From contig JAHNZQ020000010.1 in assembly GCA_019155205.2 (NCBI GenBank), positions 1,496,876-1,560,875 of the forward strand: a stretch of 64,000 nt of DNA. The letters are read 5' to 3'. Positions 30,492-40,892 of this stretch are shown here, piece by piece. The notes beneath the pieces are model-generated. The model was given only the letters and a program-made list of their open reading frames with translations, was not told the DNA's origin and searched no databases. Source of the DNA: Gracilaria vermiculophylla (Eukaryota > Rhodophyta > Florideophyceae > Gracilariales > Gracilariaceae). A program made the translations under genes and the position numbers. How positions within the stretch are numbered: position 1 is the first letter of the stretch; every line of letters starts with the position of its first letter.

Positions 30492-31051
30492 TAGGATAGT
30501 AACCTAACCCTGTGCCCTTCTTGTACACCTAATTGATTCGGATGTTTGGCTTTGTTTAAACCTTCATCACTGGAAAGCCTGAACCCATTCTCATGAACTA
30601 TATTCAAGCTAAAATCTCAATGTTAGTATGCAGATCATCTTGTGGTAAGGTAGTTTCAAGGCCTCTAATTAAATAGCCTCTCTGCTGAAATCCAACACCC
30701 ATGAAGATTGCGCATTGAAGACCTTTATTCTAGGGTGGGAAGCATTTCAACAATTACCACCCCAAATCATCATATTGGGTGGCCTTCGCTTTTTTGGCTG
30801 CTTCGAAGCTCCTCATTTTCTCCCCAGCTATTCATGGTTTCTTGAATGGGTTTCGTCTTTCGTTCACGCATAAGGGCAGTTCTGCGTAGTTCAGAATACC
30901 AGTCAGCGAGCATCTTCGCACAAAGGTTTTGACTTCATTTTCGACACTCATCGTTGGTACTATTAATACATATCCATCCCAATGTTCCGTCAGTGATATT
31001 TACAATACTGGAGATAAAATCGATGATCTCAGCTGTTAGCCCTCTTATCAA
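30492..31051. other. Spacer between convergent genes
   Basis: 560 bp between the TPR-RING stop and the stop of the acidic protein gene. An imperfect inverted repeat, CCACCCCAAAT / ATTGGGTGG, lies at about 30758-30782. There is no open frame of note. It presumably contains both polyadenylation sites. Confidence 0.4.
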
Positions 31052-31885
31052 TCATGATACTTCCTTGCAGCAAAGGATTTGTAGTTGTGCCAACGCTCCT
31101 TTCGAATCCATGCCCCGATAAACATTCATTAAATTCAGTAGTTCGTCATGTGGCATGGAGCATACTTCAGCGGACGAAGCAACTATGCTTACAAGTTCAA
31201 GAAAGTCTTCCCATTCGATTTCATCTGCAAGAATGGGAAGTATCGAATGCAAGATTACTCTGCTGAACGACTGTTGGTTCACGCAGCGCACGAGATCAAT
31301 TAAGGCCTCTTTCCCGGCTCCATTGAATTCTATATCGCTCAAAACCAAGGCCCACTCTGTTTCCGACAACATCGGAATGTTACATTCTCCGATATGGTCA
31401 GGATCATCCGCTCCTCGGAGAATGTTTTCAAGCATTGTAAACGCGTTTCCAAAGTCGAAGCCATCCTCATCTTCTAATGGATCCCCAGCCGAATTTTTGG
31501 CATCCTCACCTGGTGAGCAGGACAGGTCAATTTCATTCAACATTTCGAGAATTTCTTTTTCAGGAGGCCCAACAACTATAGGAGAGAACTCTTGCATAAC
31601 ATCTATGACAGTTTCTGTATCAAATATTTCTTCGTCAGAGTAGTTTGATAGCTCTGTCCAAAGTGTGGGCGGTGGTTGGGCATAAGGCAGTTGTACAACA
31701 ACATCACCAATTTTGTGGTGACATATCGATGTCAACTGAGAGATGCCCGGATCGGATGAACCTTGAGGCTGCGGAAATGGAAGAGGGGCTTCAGAGTTTA
31801 TCAGTTCCCTGAGCTTCGGTAAGACTTCCGATGGGGATGCACCTGCGCGGAGAAGTGCGACGCAGTCCTCCCATGTTTCTGCCAT
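31052..31885 (-). CDS. Acidic protein of unknown function
   Basis: I do not recognise this 277-residue protein. It is strongly acidic, with an N-terminal helical segment (ETWEDCVALLRAGASPSEVLPKL), a Pro/Gln-rich linker, an Asp/Glu-rich middle (about 90-150), and a Leu-rich helical C-terminal half (EALIDLVRCVNQQSFSRVILHSILPILADEIEWEDFLELV) reminiscent of ARM/HEAT-like helices. There is no signal peptide or membrane segment. Coding status is supported by an uninterrupted 834-bp frame in DNA of ordinary composition, a clear ATG, and structured-looking helices. A regulatory or scaffold role would be a guess. Confidence 0.65.
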   Translation of the reverse strand: MAETWEDCVALLRAGASPSEVLPKLRELINSEAPLPFPQPQGSSDPGISQLTSICHHKIGDVVVQLPYAQPPPTLWTELSNYSDEEIFDTETVIDVMQEFSPIVVGPPEKEILEMLNEIDLSCSPGEDAKNSAGDPLEDEDGFDFGNAFTMLENILRGADDPDHIGECNIPMLSETEWALVLSDIEFNGAGKEALIDLVRCVNQQSFSRVILHSILPILADEIEWEDFLELVSIVASSAEVCSMPHDELLNLMNVYRGMDSKGALAQLQILCCKEVS

Positions 31886-32752
31886 TTCGTGTTGTCAGAA
31901 GTTTTCCTGATAACTTGCAATAACAAAAGTAACGCGGTGAAATACCGAAGATCTGTGATCAAGAAATCCAGAAAGATTTGATGTCACAAATGCAGCAAAA
32001 CAGGATAGCATGCGCCCATGTTTTTGCGTATGATAAGAGGATGTGAAGTACACGGGAGGCAACCAACCACTCACGAGGTTGTCGAAAACGTTCATGCCTT
32101 AGTCTTAAATATGCCATTTGGTACTCTTATGATACGTGCGATGACACTACGTTAGCCATCCCTTCTACACGATATTTTCCCTCCTAAAAGTATTGTATCT
32201 CTAGTAGCACTGCTGACGCCAAGTGCTGATAAAATGTTGTCCACTTTTCATGAAATCCAACCGTTGCAGCCGGTGCACTTTTCCTCATACCGCGATCTAA
32301 TTTGAGTGCTGCGCCACCTACATAGACAATGCCTCGCTCGGATTACGTCATTATTGCTGTGACAACCCCCATGAGCGCAGGCAGACAGCCTCAGAAATCC
32401 AGATGGTTCCGATAAACACCGCTTCACCCTACGTTACTCAAGCTCAACTTACATTTTGAGGCAGGTACAATGACCAATATCATTGAACAGGAATGGCAAC
32501 ACATTGGATAGGGTAAACGGATTGTGAAATGCCTAACCTTCTAGAGCGGGCTCTGCTCACATTTAAAGACGTGGATAAACTAGTCTAATGCACTTGAGCT
32601 TTTCAAACTTTATGCGAAATGAATTTCGACTGCGAGATTACTTCCGCGATGATCTTGAAGAGGGTGAATGTGCGTCTTGATATGACACAATGAAGTTATC
32701 TGTGGCGGAGGGGAAATGGATTCTCGTCTCATGGAGCTTTCTCCATGCTCGT
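31886..32752. other. Intergenic, no gene seen
   Basis: 870 bp upstream of the acidic-protein gene and downstream of the coiled-coil gene, both on the minus strand. Only short frames are present, with no repeats or RNA genes noted. Confidence 0.4.
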
Positions 32753-34429
32753 TTAGAATGTATGACAGGACAGTCGCGATGTGAAGTTTCTGCGCTCTCC
32801 CTTCTCCCCGTCCTCAAGTCCATCACCATCCGGGCCAAAACCGACTTCCCTTGAGGAGTTGTTCTTTTCAGGAGAGCCATATTTCATCTGCACTCGCGTG
32901 TGCTGTTCTTTCCTCAAACGCTGTTCGAACACATTGGCTTGTTGCGTAGCAATCCGTAGCTCCACTCGCAATCGGTCCACCTCTTTCTGTTTCCCAAGCA
33001 CTACGTTCTCCAACGCCTCAAGGTTTTTCGCAAGAGCGTCTAGTGTCTGAGGTGCATCATGTGAAGATCTGAAAGCTCTATCCGACCGCCGGTTCGTACG
33101 TTCGTTCAATGGCAGCAAACGCCTCAACTCTGCAAGCCCGGGGAATCTGCTTCGTGTGTCCCTTGCACCTTCAACATCGGCATTTGGAGCAACCCCGCGA
33201 GCAAGATTTCGAAACCTGTTAAGAAGCCCACTTCTCTCGCGATTTGCATCCGCGCTTCGCTCAACACTTTCCAGATTTCCGTTGGGGTCAAGACGCAAAA
33301 TCTTCGTGCCCCCTTTTCTGACTGGATTTCCGCGGCCAGATAAGTCAGAATGGAAAGCACTCGCAAGCTGCCGCGGTGATGATGCTTCGGTTCCGGATTG
33401 CAATTTCTCCACATGTGCTGTACCTCCTACTTTTCCTATTCTCCCGCGACCATCGCGGTTTCCCTTCCGCAATGTATGCGTAGCCCCATGTTGACCTAAT
33501 GATCTAGAGTTGTTGTGCATGGGTAACCCGTTTTGCGTGCCAAATATGTTTGGCAATGGCTGTCGTGAACCGCTAGCGACGGCGCGTCGCAAATCCTTCT
33601 GAACCTTTTGAAGCTCTTGCATTCGCTTCTGCACTACTTTTGAAGAGCTTTCGGCCTCTTGCAGCTGCTTTTCAAGCATTTTTGCCTGCAGTGCGGACTG
33701 CTTTGCAATGAGGTGAGCCATCTCAGCGTCATGTTGAGCGCGAAGAGCTTTCACTTCCTCATCTTTCCTGGCTTGTCGCAACTCGTCTACTTCAGACTTT
33801 AAATAGCTCGTCTCGTTTTCCAGAGACGAGTTCATCTCTCGCAAGTTCTCGATTTCCTCCTTGGCCCCTTCCAACATCTTTGTCATTTTTTCATGCTCTT
33901 CCATGACTTCATTACAGCTGTCTTGCAGGTCATTCCTCTCTTTGATAGCAAGCTGTAACGCTTCCTCTGCGTTCATGGCGCTTTCCGACATTTCCTTGAG
34001 GCGCAGCTTCATGTACTCCATCGACTTACTTTCATCGCCAATTATGTTCTTTTTGTCGTCATGTCTTAGACTAGTTTCAAAGACGTCTTCTAATGCAATG
34101 ATCATCTCTCGCTTGAATACCTCCCGTGCCACACTCACCGTGAGCCCGGTCTCTGTACTGGCGCTGGGTGTAGAAAGAAGCCCTTCCAAAATCTTAGGTT
34201 GGCATCCTCGAACTCGAGCAATGAGTTCTACCCAGATGTCATGAAACATTGCATCCAATTCTTCTCTCCCCTCGGCATGGGAAGAAGACCTGCTACTCTG
34301 ACTTTGCTGTTCCACCTCAAAGGATCGTGGTGCCGCAGGAATTACATCTTCACTCTCTGCAGTCCTGCCTTGAGATTCTGAAGTAAAAAATCCGACCATG
34401 TTTGCGAAAGAAGATTTCCACTGAGCCAT
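32753..34429 (-). CDS. Coiled-coil protein of unknown function
   Basis: A 558-residue, highly charged protein. Residues about 125-285 form a long predicted coiled coil with heptad-like Leu/Met and Glu/Lys runs (KLRLKEMSESAMNAEEALQLAI through QKRMQELQKVQKDL). A basic, Gly/Ser/Arg-rich central region (about 290-440) follows, then a second short coiled coil (about 460-515). The N-terminus (MAQWKSSFANMVGFFTSES) could be an amphipathic membrane-binding helix, as in some golgins and tethers, but no GRIP or other domain is visible. The frame is uninterrupted with a clear ATG. Function is unknown; a structural or tethering role is only suggested by architecture. Confidence 0.75.
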   Translation of the reverse strand: MAQWKSSFANMVGFFTSESQGRTAESEDVIPAAPRSFEVEQQSQSSRSSSHAEGREELDAMFHDIWVELIARVRGCQPKILEGLLSTPSASTETGLTVSVAREVFKREMIIALEDVFETSLRHDDKKNIIGDESKSMEYMKLRLKEMSESAMNAEEALQLAIKERNDLQDSCNEVMEEHEKMTKMLEGAKEEIENLREMNSSLENETSYLKSEVDELRQARKDEEVKALRAQHDAEMAHLIAKQSALQAKMLEKQLQEAESSSKVVQKRMQELQKVQKDLRRAVASGSRQPLPNIFGTQNGLPMHNNSRSLGQHGATHTLRKGNRDGRGRIGKVGGTAHVEKLQSGTEASSPRQLASAFHSDLSGRGNPVRKGGTKILRLDPNGNLESVERSADANRERSGLLNRFRNLARGVAPNADVEGARDTRSRFPGLAELRRLLPLNERTNRRSDRAFRSSHDAPQTLDALAKNLEALENVVLGKQKEVDRLRVELRIATQQANVFEQRLRKEQHTRVQMKYGSPEKNNSSREVGFGPDGDGLEDGEKGERRNFTSRLSCHTF

Positions 34430-35415
34430 TTAGGAGAAAGTTGTAAAGAACTGGCACCTCAACTGACAACCAAGTTTCGAAGAATCTATAACGTAAGCTA
34501 AGAGCTAAGGGACGGTGATCGAAGAAGTTGCTGCGAAGATGGACGCCGCCGAGAGTACTACTTGGGAGGGTGCGATCACCTTTTATAGTGATGTACTGCA
34601 ACAAAGCTTCAAGAGCAAATAATATCGTTACAAGGAGAGAGATGGTCGATGTAATCCGATGAAACCACGACACGCACAGTATACATTAACGCTCAAAACA
34701 GAAGCATATTGAATTGAATATCTTGCTTTGACTTTCTTGGTTCGTCTGATCTTAATTCGGAAGGGTTGCACCTAATTTTCAGGCGGTAGAATCAACTCAT
34801 TCAACGATGCTTATTGCGTGGCTCCAGCGCTTCATAAAATCAATGTTCCAGTGAGCTGATGTCCAAAAACAGTGTCAGCGAGGTCCACAAACACGCTGCC
34901 TGTGTTCAAATATGACCCCTTGATATTCAATAAGATTCCCTTTCTAGAGGTAGAGTGGGGATTTGCCTTACTCGTCGTGATATTAACTCTTCTTCTTTGG
35001 GATGGATAGAGTAATAAGATTTGCTCATTTCTTCAAATTTTGCTTGCTCAGATGTTATTCGCGAGTTAGGTTACCAACAGTCTGCTCTTTCAATAGAGCT
35101 GGCGTAAGGCTTTCCCTGACGAAAACACAATAAACTTTTTTGGAGAATTGTCGAGCTTCTTGAAGACATTGACGATTTTGAATCTTCTGTTGCATTCTTG
35201 TGAAGATGGACAAATGCGATCGTAAATCGAAAGCTGTTGAAGACATGCGACTTCACATAGCGCATTGGCACCGACGATTTCCTTTCGCACTTATATATAT
35301 TGCTTGAGACACTTTGGCTTTAGTTCTTTTGCCACTTGGTACGGTGGGCAATACCGTCGATGCGAGGAAGCGTTGGCTTACATAAGCTGAAGAATCTTAA
35401 ATCAAGAACTTATCC
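34430..35415. other. Intergenic, no gene seen
   Basis: About 990 bp between two minus-strand genes, with several overlapping short frames at 35055-35290 that share no conserved features. It should contain the promoter of the coiled-coil gene at its left end. Confidence 0.4.
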
Positions 35416-36087
35416 TTAAGCATCATCTTCGTAAAACATGGCCTCATTTTCCCAGAAACTTTCGCTTTCCGCTGTGACTACCAATGTTTTGGATTCGAAG
35501 AATTCTCTTCCGTTCATTTTTGTGTTCTTCTCCTTTGAAATCTGGTCTACGGACTTGGAGCTCAGTAGTTCCTCCAAAAACTTTTCTCTCCAGGCCATAA
35601 AGCTTTCCACGGTGACAGGCGTCCCCATTGCTTTGCTTGAAATAACCTCGACCTTATCTTCTTGGGTAGCATCCAAGGTTTCAAACTTGGTATCATTTCC
35701 ATGCGTTTCATCATCATTATCTTGCGGATGTCCAACTACATGAGTTGCGATCCATTCCTTTGCTGCTTCGCACAAAGAAAATGCTGATGGCATGTGGTCT
35801 TCTGCATGATCTACCGCTATTGATTCCAAATGGGACTGCAGCTCTTTCCGCCGCGACGCCGATAAACCCTCGAGCGCGTGAAGCACAAGAATAGGTGGTT
35901 GTTGAGGATAATTCTCCGTATGCGTTACAACGAGCCTCACCTTAACTGTTCCATTCACATCATCGGTAAGGTCGATTTCGAAACGAGCGCCTTCCTTGGA
36001 GTTTTGATCCTGTAAGAGGCGAAATTCGGTAGCAAAAATGGCCTCCAGTGCCTCAAGCTCTGCGGCTTGCTCTTCTGCAGGTTCCAT
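35416..36087 (-). CDS. RWD-domain protein, RWDD1/Gir2-like
   Basis: A 223-residue acidic protein with an N-terminal RWD domain (about 1-110). The family start EEQAAELEALEAIFATEF and the YPxxPP motif (ENYPQQPPILVL) are present, followed by helices KELQSHLESIAVDH and AFSLCEAAKEWIATH. The C-terminal part has the VESFMAWREKFLEEL segment found in RWDD1/Gir2, proteins that bind DRG-family GTPases and Gcn1 and act in translation-linked stress control. It ends in a very acidic stretch (ENEAMFYEDDA). The ATG at 36087 was chosen; the frame upstream starts only at TTG. Confidence 0.87.
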   Translation of the reverse strand: MEPAEEQAAELEALEAIFATEFRLLQDQNSKEGARFEIDLTDDVNGTVKVRLVVTHTENYPQQPPILVLHALEGLSASRRKELQSHLESIAVDHAEDHMPSAFSLCEAAKEWIATHVVGHPQDNDDETHGNDTKFETLDATQEDKVEVISSKAMGTPVTVESFMAWREKFLEELLSSKSVDQISKEKNTKMNGREFFESKTLVVTAESESFWENEAMFYEDDA

Positions 36088-36920
36088 CCACAAGGATTTT
36101 GGGTATTAGAGAAGAATCGGAAAAATGTCGAGTGTTGTGCAATGAAAGCTGAATCACAACCTCGAGTGATGGAGAACGCCTAGCCGGTCTGTCTTTTTGC
36201 AATTTGTGATCAAGGGAAATGTATTCGGGAAGTTTGCTAAAGTGGGAGATTTTCCTTGTCCCAGTGCCCTTTTTCCGAAGCTGTGGCCGGACACTTTCAA
36301 TCACCCAGAAGAATGGAATTTCGAGGTGCGATGATGTGTTTCAAATCAAGTTTCAAAGCTCTCGTCCACTCTAGCTAGCTAGCTAGTGATACCAACGGAA
36401 CAAGAAATGTAAGTCAGCAATACGGGGCGATCCGCGTTGGGTACAGAGGCACATTACTATCTTTGTAGAGGTGAGATACGACGGAGAAATTCGGCATTTT
36501 GGGGTGTGCTCGGATTTTTAACGTAAATTGGCAATCAAAAATGGGCGCTATTGGGCTATTCTCGAGAGTATTGTACTATAATATGCACGTGCGCAGTAGA
36601 TGTGCACGTGTGCAAATTGCGATACATAAAGAGGGATTTACCTTACTTTGATCCGACTGGCTGAACTCATGCTTGCAAAGCATTCCTCACGGATAGCTTC
36701 ACAAAGAAGCAATGAGCGCTTCAGGAAGAGTCACGTCACCTACCTGAATGTTGACGCTCGAATTGGCGGTCTTCTTTCGCTGCGTGTTAAGGTCTAATAC
36801 TGTATATATGTCTTGGCTTCCACTTCTCATATCTTTGTGACTCACATTAGTGTCACTGTTGTTTCCTCTCATTTTCACAAGCTACTGACGTGCACGTGCA
36901 ACTTTTACTCGTCGTATTCC
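36088..36920. promoter_or_regulatory. Divergent region (RWD gene / Rpp14 gene) with CACGTG boxes
   Basis: About 830 bp. CACGTG palindromes occur at about 36586-36591, 36605-36610 and 36893-36898, the last within 25 bases of the Rpp14 ATG; the flanks are often GCACGTGC. A short (CTAG)n run sits near 36371-36385. CACGTG is the G-box/E-box core bound by bZIP and bHLH factors. Its use here is inference. Confidence 0.4.
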
Positions 36921-37247
36921 ATGAAGGCATTGCGACCGAAATTCGTGTATCTAAAGATAAGAGCTGAAATAGCGAGTCCTACGCTTAAGCCTATGTCGAA
37001 ACAAGTCTTGGAAGAAGCTATCCAGTCTTCCGTGACAAGCATGTACGGTGTAGTTGGCGGAGCCCCTTTAAGTTACGACTTTTGCTCGTTCTATCCAATG
37101 GAAGCTGGAGTCCACGTTATACGCACACCTTCATCGCACTACCAGAAGGTGTGGGCTGCTGTAACGATGCAGGGAAAAGTTGGGGATTGCGCTGTGCGAT
37201 TGGTCGTCGAACGATCATCCCCATTCATCTTCGCGCTTTTTGACTGA
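36921..37247 (+). CDS. RNase P/MRP protein subunit, Rpp14/Pop5 family
   Basis: A 108-residue protein matching the Rpp14/Pop5 fold: FVYLKIRAEI first strand, the helix MSKQVLEEAIQSSVTSMYGVVGGA, a YPMEAGVHVIRTPSSHYQKVWAAVTM core, and a C-terminal CAVRLVVERSSPFIFALFD (family pattern of strand, Arg, SPF). These small subunits belong to RNase P and RNase MRP, which process tRNA 5' ends and pre-rRNA. Human Rpp14 has 124 and Pop5 163 residues; the short C-terminus favours Rpp14. The ATG at 36921 (MKALRPKFVY) is the natural start although the frame is open further upstream. It is convergent with PRP28. Confidence 0.82.
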   Translation: MKALRPKFVYLKIRAEIASPTLKPMSKQVLEEAIQSSVTSMYGVVGGAPLSYDFCSFYPMEAGVHVIRTPSSHYQKVWAAVTMQGKVGDCAVRLVVERSSPFIFALFD

Positions 37248-37653
37248 AGCTCATGAGTTGGTGTTGGGCCTAATTTTCGTGCGCGTACTTATCCTGCATG
37301 TGCATGGCAAATGGATTCGTTTCATCTGGTATGGTGTGTGCAATGGATTTTGCCAGACGTCTCAAGCAGCCTCTTCGCTTCTATCGAGCGAATCTTCCGT
37401 TCAAAATTGCTCGAAGATCCCGGGAACATTCCGAAAGTCATGGGAGCATTTCTCTTCAGATGATGACGATAGTGATGTATTGATTTCGATTTTGTTGCAA
37501 AATTCGTTGCGAAACATGATGATCATTATTGTCCTCGGAGCTTGGTGATACGCACGGCGAAGCACAGTTTCTATCAGAAGAAGAGAACCAATATCCGGTG
37601 GAAACCCCATCTTCATTCACAACTTTGATATGCAAGGACTATTCGTTCACGGT
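37248..37653. other. Spacer between convergent genes
   Basis: 406 bp between the stops of the Rpp14-like gene and PRP28. Short frames only, and no gene seen. Confidence 0.45.
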
Positions 37654-39429
37654 TTATTCTGTTATTGCTCTAGATCCGTGAGAACCCTTTGCTTCCCGAA
37701 GAATCTCGGGCGGTACATTGGCCCCACTCTTTTTGAGCAATGATGCTAGTAGAGGGAAAAGTTCTCTGTTGGTTTCTGTTGCCAGGGACCATGCAGTGCC
37801 CTTCTCCCCAGCTCTTCCGGTGCGCCCAATTCGGTGCGTGTATGCCTCAATGGTTTTTGGTAGCTCAAAGTTAATCACATGTTTGACACCTTTAATGTCG
37901 ATACCCCTTCCGACCACATCGGTGGCAATCAGAACTCCAAACCTACCAGACCGAAAACCTTCCAGTGTTTTTTCCCTTTGCTCTTGGGATTTTCCAGAAT
38001 GCATGATGACTGTGCGCACAGCTGAATTCGCCTCGACATACCGACATATCATTTCACAACCACTTCTGGTATTTGAGAATACCAAAATGGGGGTTTCTAA
38101 GGTCTCCAAAAGTTCAATAAAACGGCTTCGTCGCCGAGCTTCAGAACTGAAGAACTCTACTCGTTGATTAACATTATCAGCTGCTTTTCCAGTCTCTCCC
38201 ACTGAAATGACGACGGGATCTTTCAAATAGCTCCTCGCCAATCGCTCGACAGCCGGAGACATTGTGGCACTGAACATAAAAGTTCGCCTGTCCCCTCCTG
38301 GTATACAGTCAAGTACCTGTGCTAATTGTGGTTCGAAGCCCATATCAATCATTCTATCCGCTTCATCAAGAATCAGGTAGTTGCAATTCCCAAGAGCAGC
38401 CATTTGTCGATCAAGTAGGTCTACCATTCGCCCTGGGGTACAGACAACAACCTCACAGCCCGCTTGCAGTGACATGGCTTGGATATCCATTTCTTGACCA
38501 CCGATAATTGCAACCACCCGATACCCCATTGGATCAGTGAACTTTTTTGCTTCAGTCACTATCTGCAGTGCCAATTCACGTGTTGGTGCTACAACTAGAG
38601 CATACGGACCGTTGTTTGCATTAGCTGCTGTCATAATCGGCATGTTCATCAAATGCACTATCATTGGCAACACAAACGCAGCCGTTTTTCCCGAACCGGT
38701 CTCTGCCAGACCAATGCAATCACGCTTGGCCAGCCCAACTGGGATCGACGACATCTGTATTGGACTTGGTCGTTCATATCTTACAACCCTCTTTATCAAG
38801 TCAAGTATTTTTTGCGGTAAGCCAGTTTCATCCCAATTTCGAGCAGGGTTGGGAGCTGGTGCATTAGATGAGCGGACTGTGATTAGGAAGTCTTCCCGAA
38901 AGATTCGCCAGTCTCGATCACTCATCTGGTCCCTGGGCTTTTCGGACCAGTGTCGTGCATCACGCAGGTGTGAGCGACTTGAACCTTTGACACTGAAGAT
39001 GTCCGACATACCTCCTAACTGCCCCCTCCCAAATTGCGGAATCGGTGCCCCCAGTCTTCGCAAGTCGTCATCGGCGGCTGTATCGTCAGATTCATCCCAA
39101 CCAAAACGAAATTTTGATGAGTGACGCCCCCGCGAAGATTTCACGTATTTTGTGCCGGTGCGGCGTTCATCGGACCCTTGGTGCTCTTTGCTCTCAGCTT
39201 CCGAGACAGCGTGAGTGAAGTTGACGTGTTTCGTCTCTTTGCGACTTCTTTTGAACGGAAGTCTGCGAGGAGCATGATTTGTTTCCTTCGCTTTCCTCTT
39301 GTTTCGCTGTCCTTCTAGCACTGCCTCTCTGCGAGACTTGCTCATAAACACCGGACGACTTGCCTTTGACTCTTCTTCATCTCTTTGGCGTTTTAGCTCT
39401 TCAAGAGAAATGGGTACACGCATATCCAT
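37654..39429 (-). CDS. PRP28: DEAD-box RNA helicase PRP28/DDX23
   Basis: A 591-residue spliceosomal ATPase. PRP28/DDX23 acts in the U5/tri-snRNP to displace U1 from the 5' splice site. Diagnostic N-terminal features are ISLEELKRQRDEEESKASRPVFMSKSRREA (about 8-37) and HWSEKPRDQMSDRDWRIFREDFLI (about 161-184). The helicase core follows: Q motif (YERPSPIQMSSIP), Walker A AETGSGKT at about 240-247, PTRELA, TPGR, DEAD at about 353-356, SAT at about 385, and HRIGRTGRAG at about 531-540. Human DDX23 is longer (820) mainly through its RS-rich N-terminus, which is reduced here. That may fit an intron-poor genome, as inference. Confidence 0.94.
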   Translation of the reverse strand: MDMRVPISLEELKRQRDEEESKASRPVFMSKSRREAVLEGQRNKRKAKETNHAPRRLPFKRSRKETKHVNFTHAVSEAESKEHQGSDERRTGTKYVKSSRGRHSSKFRFGWDESDDTAADDDLRRLGAPIPQFGRGQLGGMSDIFSVKGSSRSHLRDARHWSEKPRDQMSDRDWRIFREDFLITVRSSNAPAPNPARNWDETGLPQKILDLIKRVVRYERPSPIQMSSIPVGLAKRDCIGLAETGSGKTAAFVLPMIVHLMNMPIMTAANANNGPYALVVAPTRELALQIVTEAKKFTDPMGYRVVAIIGGQEMDIQAMSLQAGCEVVVCTPGRMVDLLDRQMAALGNCNYLILDEADRMIDMGFEPQLAQVLDCIPGGDRRTFMFSATMSPAVERLARSYLKDPVVISVGETGKAADNVNQRVEFFSSEARRRSRFIELLETLETPILVFSNTRSGCEMICRYVEANSAVRTVIMHSGKSQEQREKTLEGFRSGRFGVLIATDVVGRGIDIKGVKHVINFELPKTIEAYTHRIGRTGRAGEKGTAWSLATETNRELFPLLASLLKKSGANVPPEILREAKGSHGSRAITE

Positions 39430-40200
39430 TTTTTTCGAAACTATTGTCTACTGTGAAAGCTTATATTTTGTTTTTGATCGCGGCTCGACGCCGTTATAGG
39501 TTTAAAGAAGATTAGGTTAAGAGTTAAGTTGAGAAGAGTATCATCAATGGCCGAACCAACTGTTTAGCGCCGATTGCAGCAAGAAGGCACGAAACTTTGC
39601 GGAGAGGTGGGACACTTGTGGGTTGCCCTCCCTCCTCTGTAGAACACTGAGAGGTTTCTCAGTTCACCTGAGGAACGGCAGCCGACGTTCTAAGCGTCCT
39701 CTTCACCTGTGCGACCAGGCTCTCTCTATCCGAGCAGGCAGGGAGTACACGAAGAAAAATGGAGTTTCTGCGGCATCTCTGCTGCGTCTGCGCAAGGATA
39801 GAGCTGACGTCTTGAAATTCGCACAATTTTTTGAATGGCCAAAAACATGCCGCAAGCACCAAGGGCCGGCCAGGTGCATCGGGCGCCATGTGTCGCACGC
39901 AGCGAGTCTCCATCCCAGGTTTGCGAGCGTCCTGCACCGCCACTCCAAGGCCTGGTCCGTGCTCCAGGTCAGCCGCGTCGTGGCAAACAGCTAATCGCTC
40001 TGCGTCGCCCAAGTTCCGCAGAGTTTCCCATGACATACTGACAAAGGCGTTCGATATTCGTCGGTGTCTTGAATCTTCGGTACTCAACGCCGGCGACGCT
40101 CTTTATTTTGCCCCTGCTATCTTCGCGAGCCCGCACTTTTTACTTTTTTTTTGCCGCGCGGTCTTCGCATGTGTCGTTGTCGAAGATTGCTCTCCCCCAT
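39430..40200. promoter_or_regulatory. Divergent promoter region (PRP28 / EGY-like gene)
   Basis: About 770 bp between the two start codons, with GC content rising to the right. Overlapping frames of over 100 codons on both strands at 39623-40087 look like composition artefacts: low complexity and no domain. Confidence 0.4.
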
Positions 40201-40857
40201 ATGAACCGGAAACACTGTCGTGCTGCCTATGTGTATACTAACCCGCTCTACTTCTCTACGACACGGCACTCGCGCAATTCGAAGCCATGCGGTTTGGCCA
40301 GAATAAGACATTCGTCCGAGAATGAGTGGCTAAGTTCTTCAGCCAGACCGAAAAGGCACAGGCCAGTGTATTACCAGCCCGTGTGTTCCACAAGAGGGCC
40401 ACACGATAATGAAGACAATCGTGAGAAATGGTTCCTGGGTATAAAGATTTGGTTTCGATCCAAGGACAATGAAAAGCCTAAAGACCACACCGAGCGCGAA
40501 GCGGACGCAAGTGGCGCCAAGGGTAGTACAAATGGGGCGTCAAAAGACAGCCCACGCAGCGTGTCCGCCCGCGGTCCAGAAGCGGGGCGCGATACGAACA
40601 AGGAAAACGGGGATCAAAGTGGTCGGTGGCCTTGGCAGCGGGATAAGGAAGTTGCGAATGAAGTGCGAAGCTCCACGCCGGAAGCAACGGAGCGGCACGG
40701 CGGTGAACGCTCTAAAACAGTGTCGGGCGAAAAGGAGGGAGAGAAAGGGAAGCAGTTGAGGCTTTCGTTGCAAGAGCGATTCGAGAACATGACCAGAATC
40801 ATTATTCCCGGCTTTGCGCAGGAAAAACAAGCGTTGAAGGAAAATGCGTTAAGCGAG

Positions 40858-40892
<35 letters not shown>

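Noticed and set aside
39623..40241. Overlapping frames of 123-142 codons on both strands
   Set aside because: They overlap each other and the start of the EGY-like gene, show no domains, and lie in a divergent promoter region.
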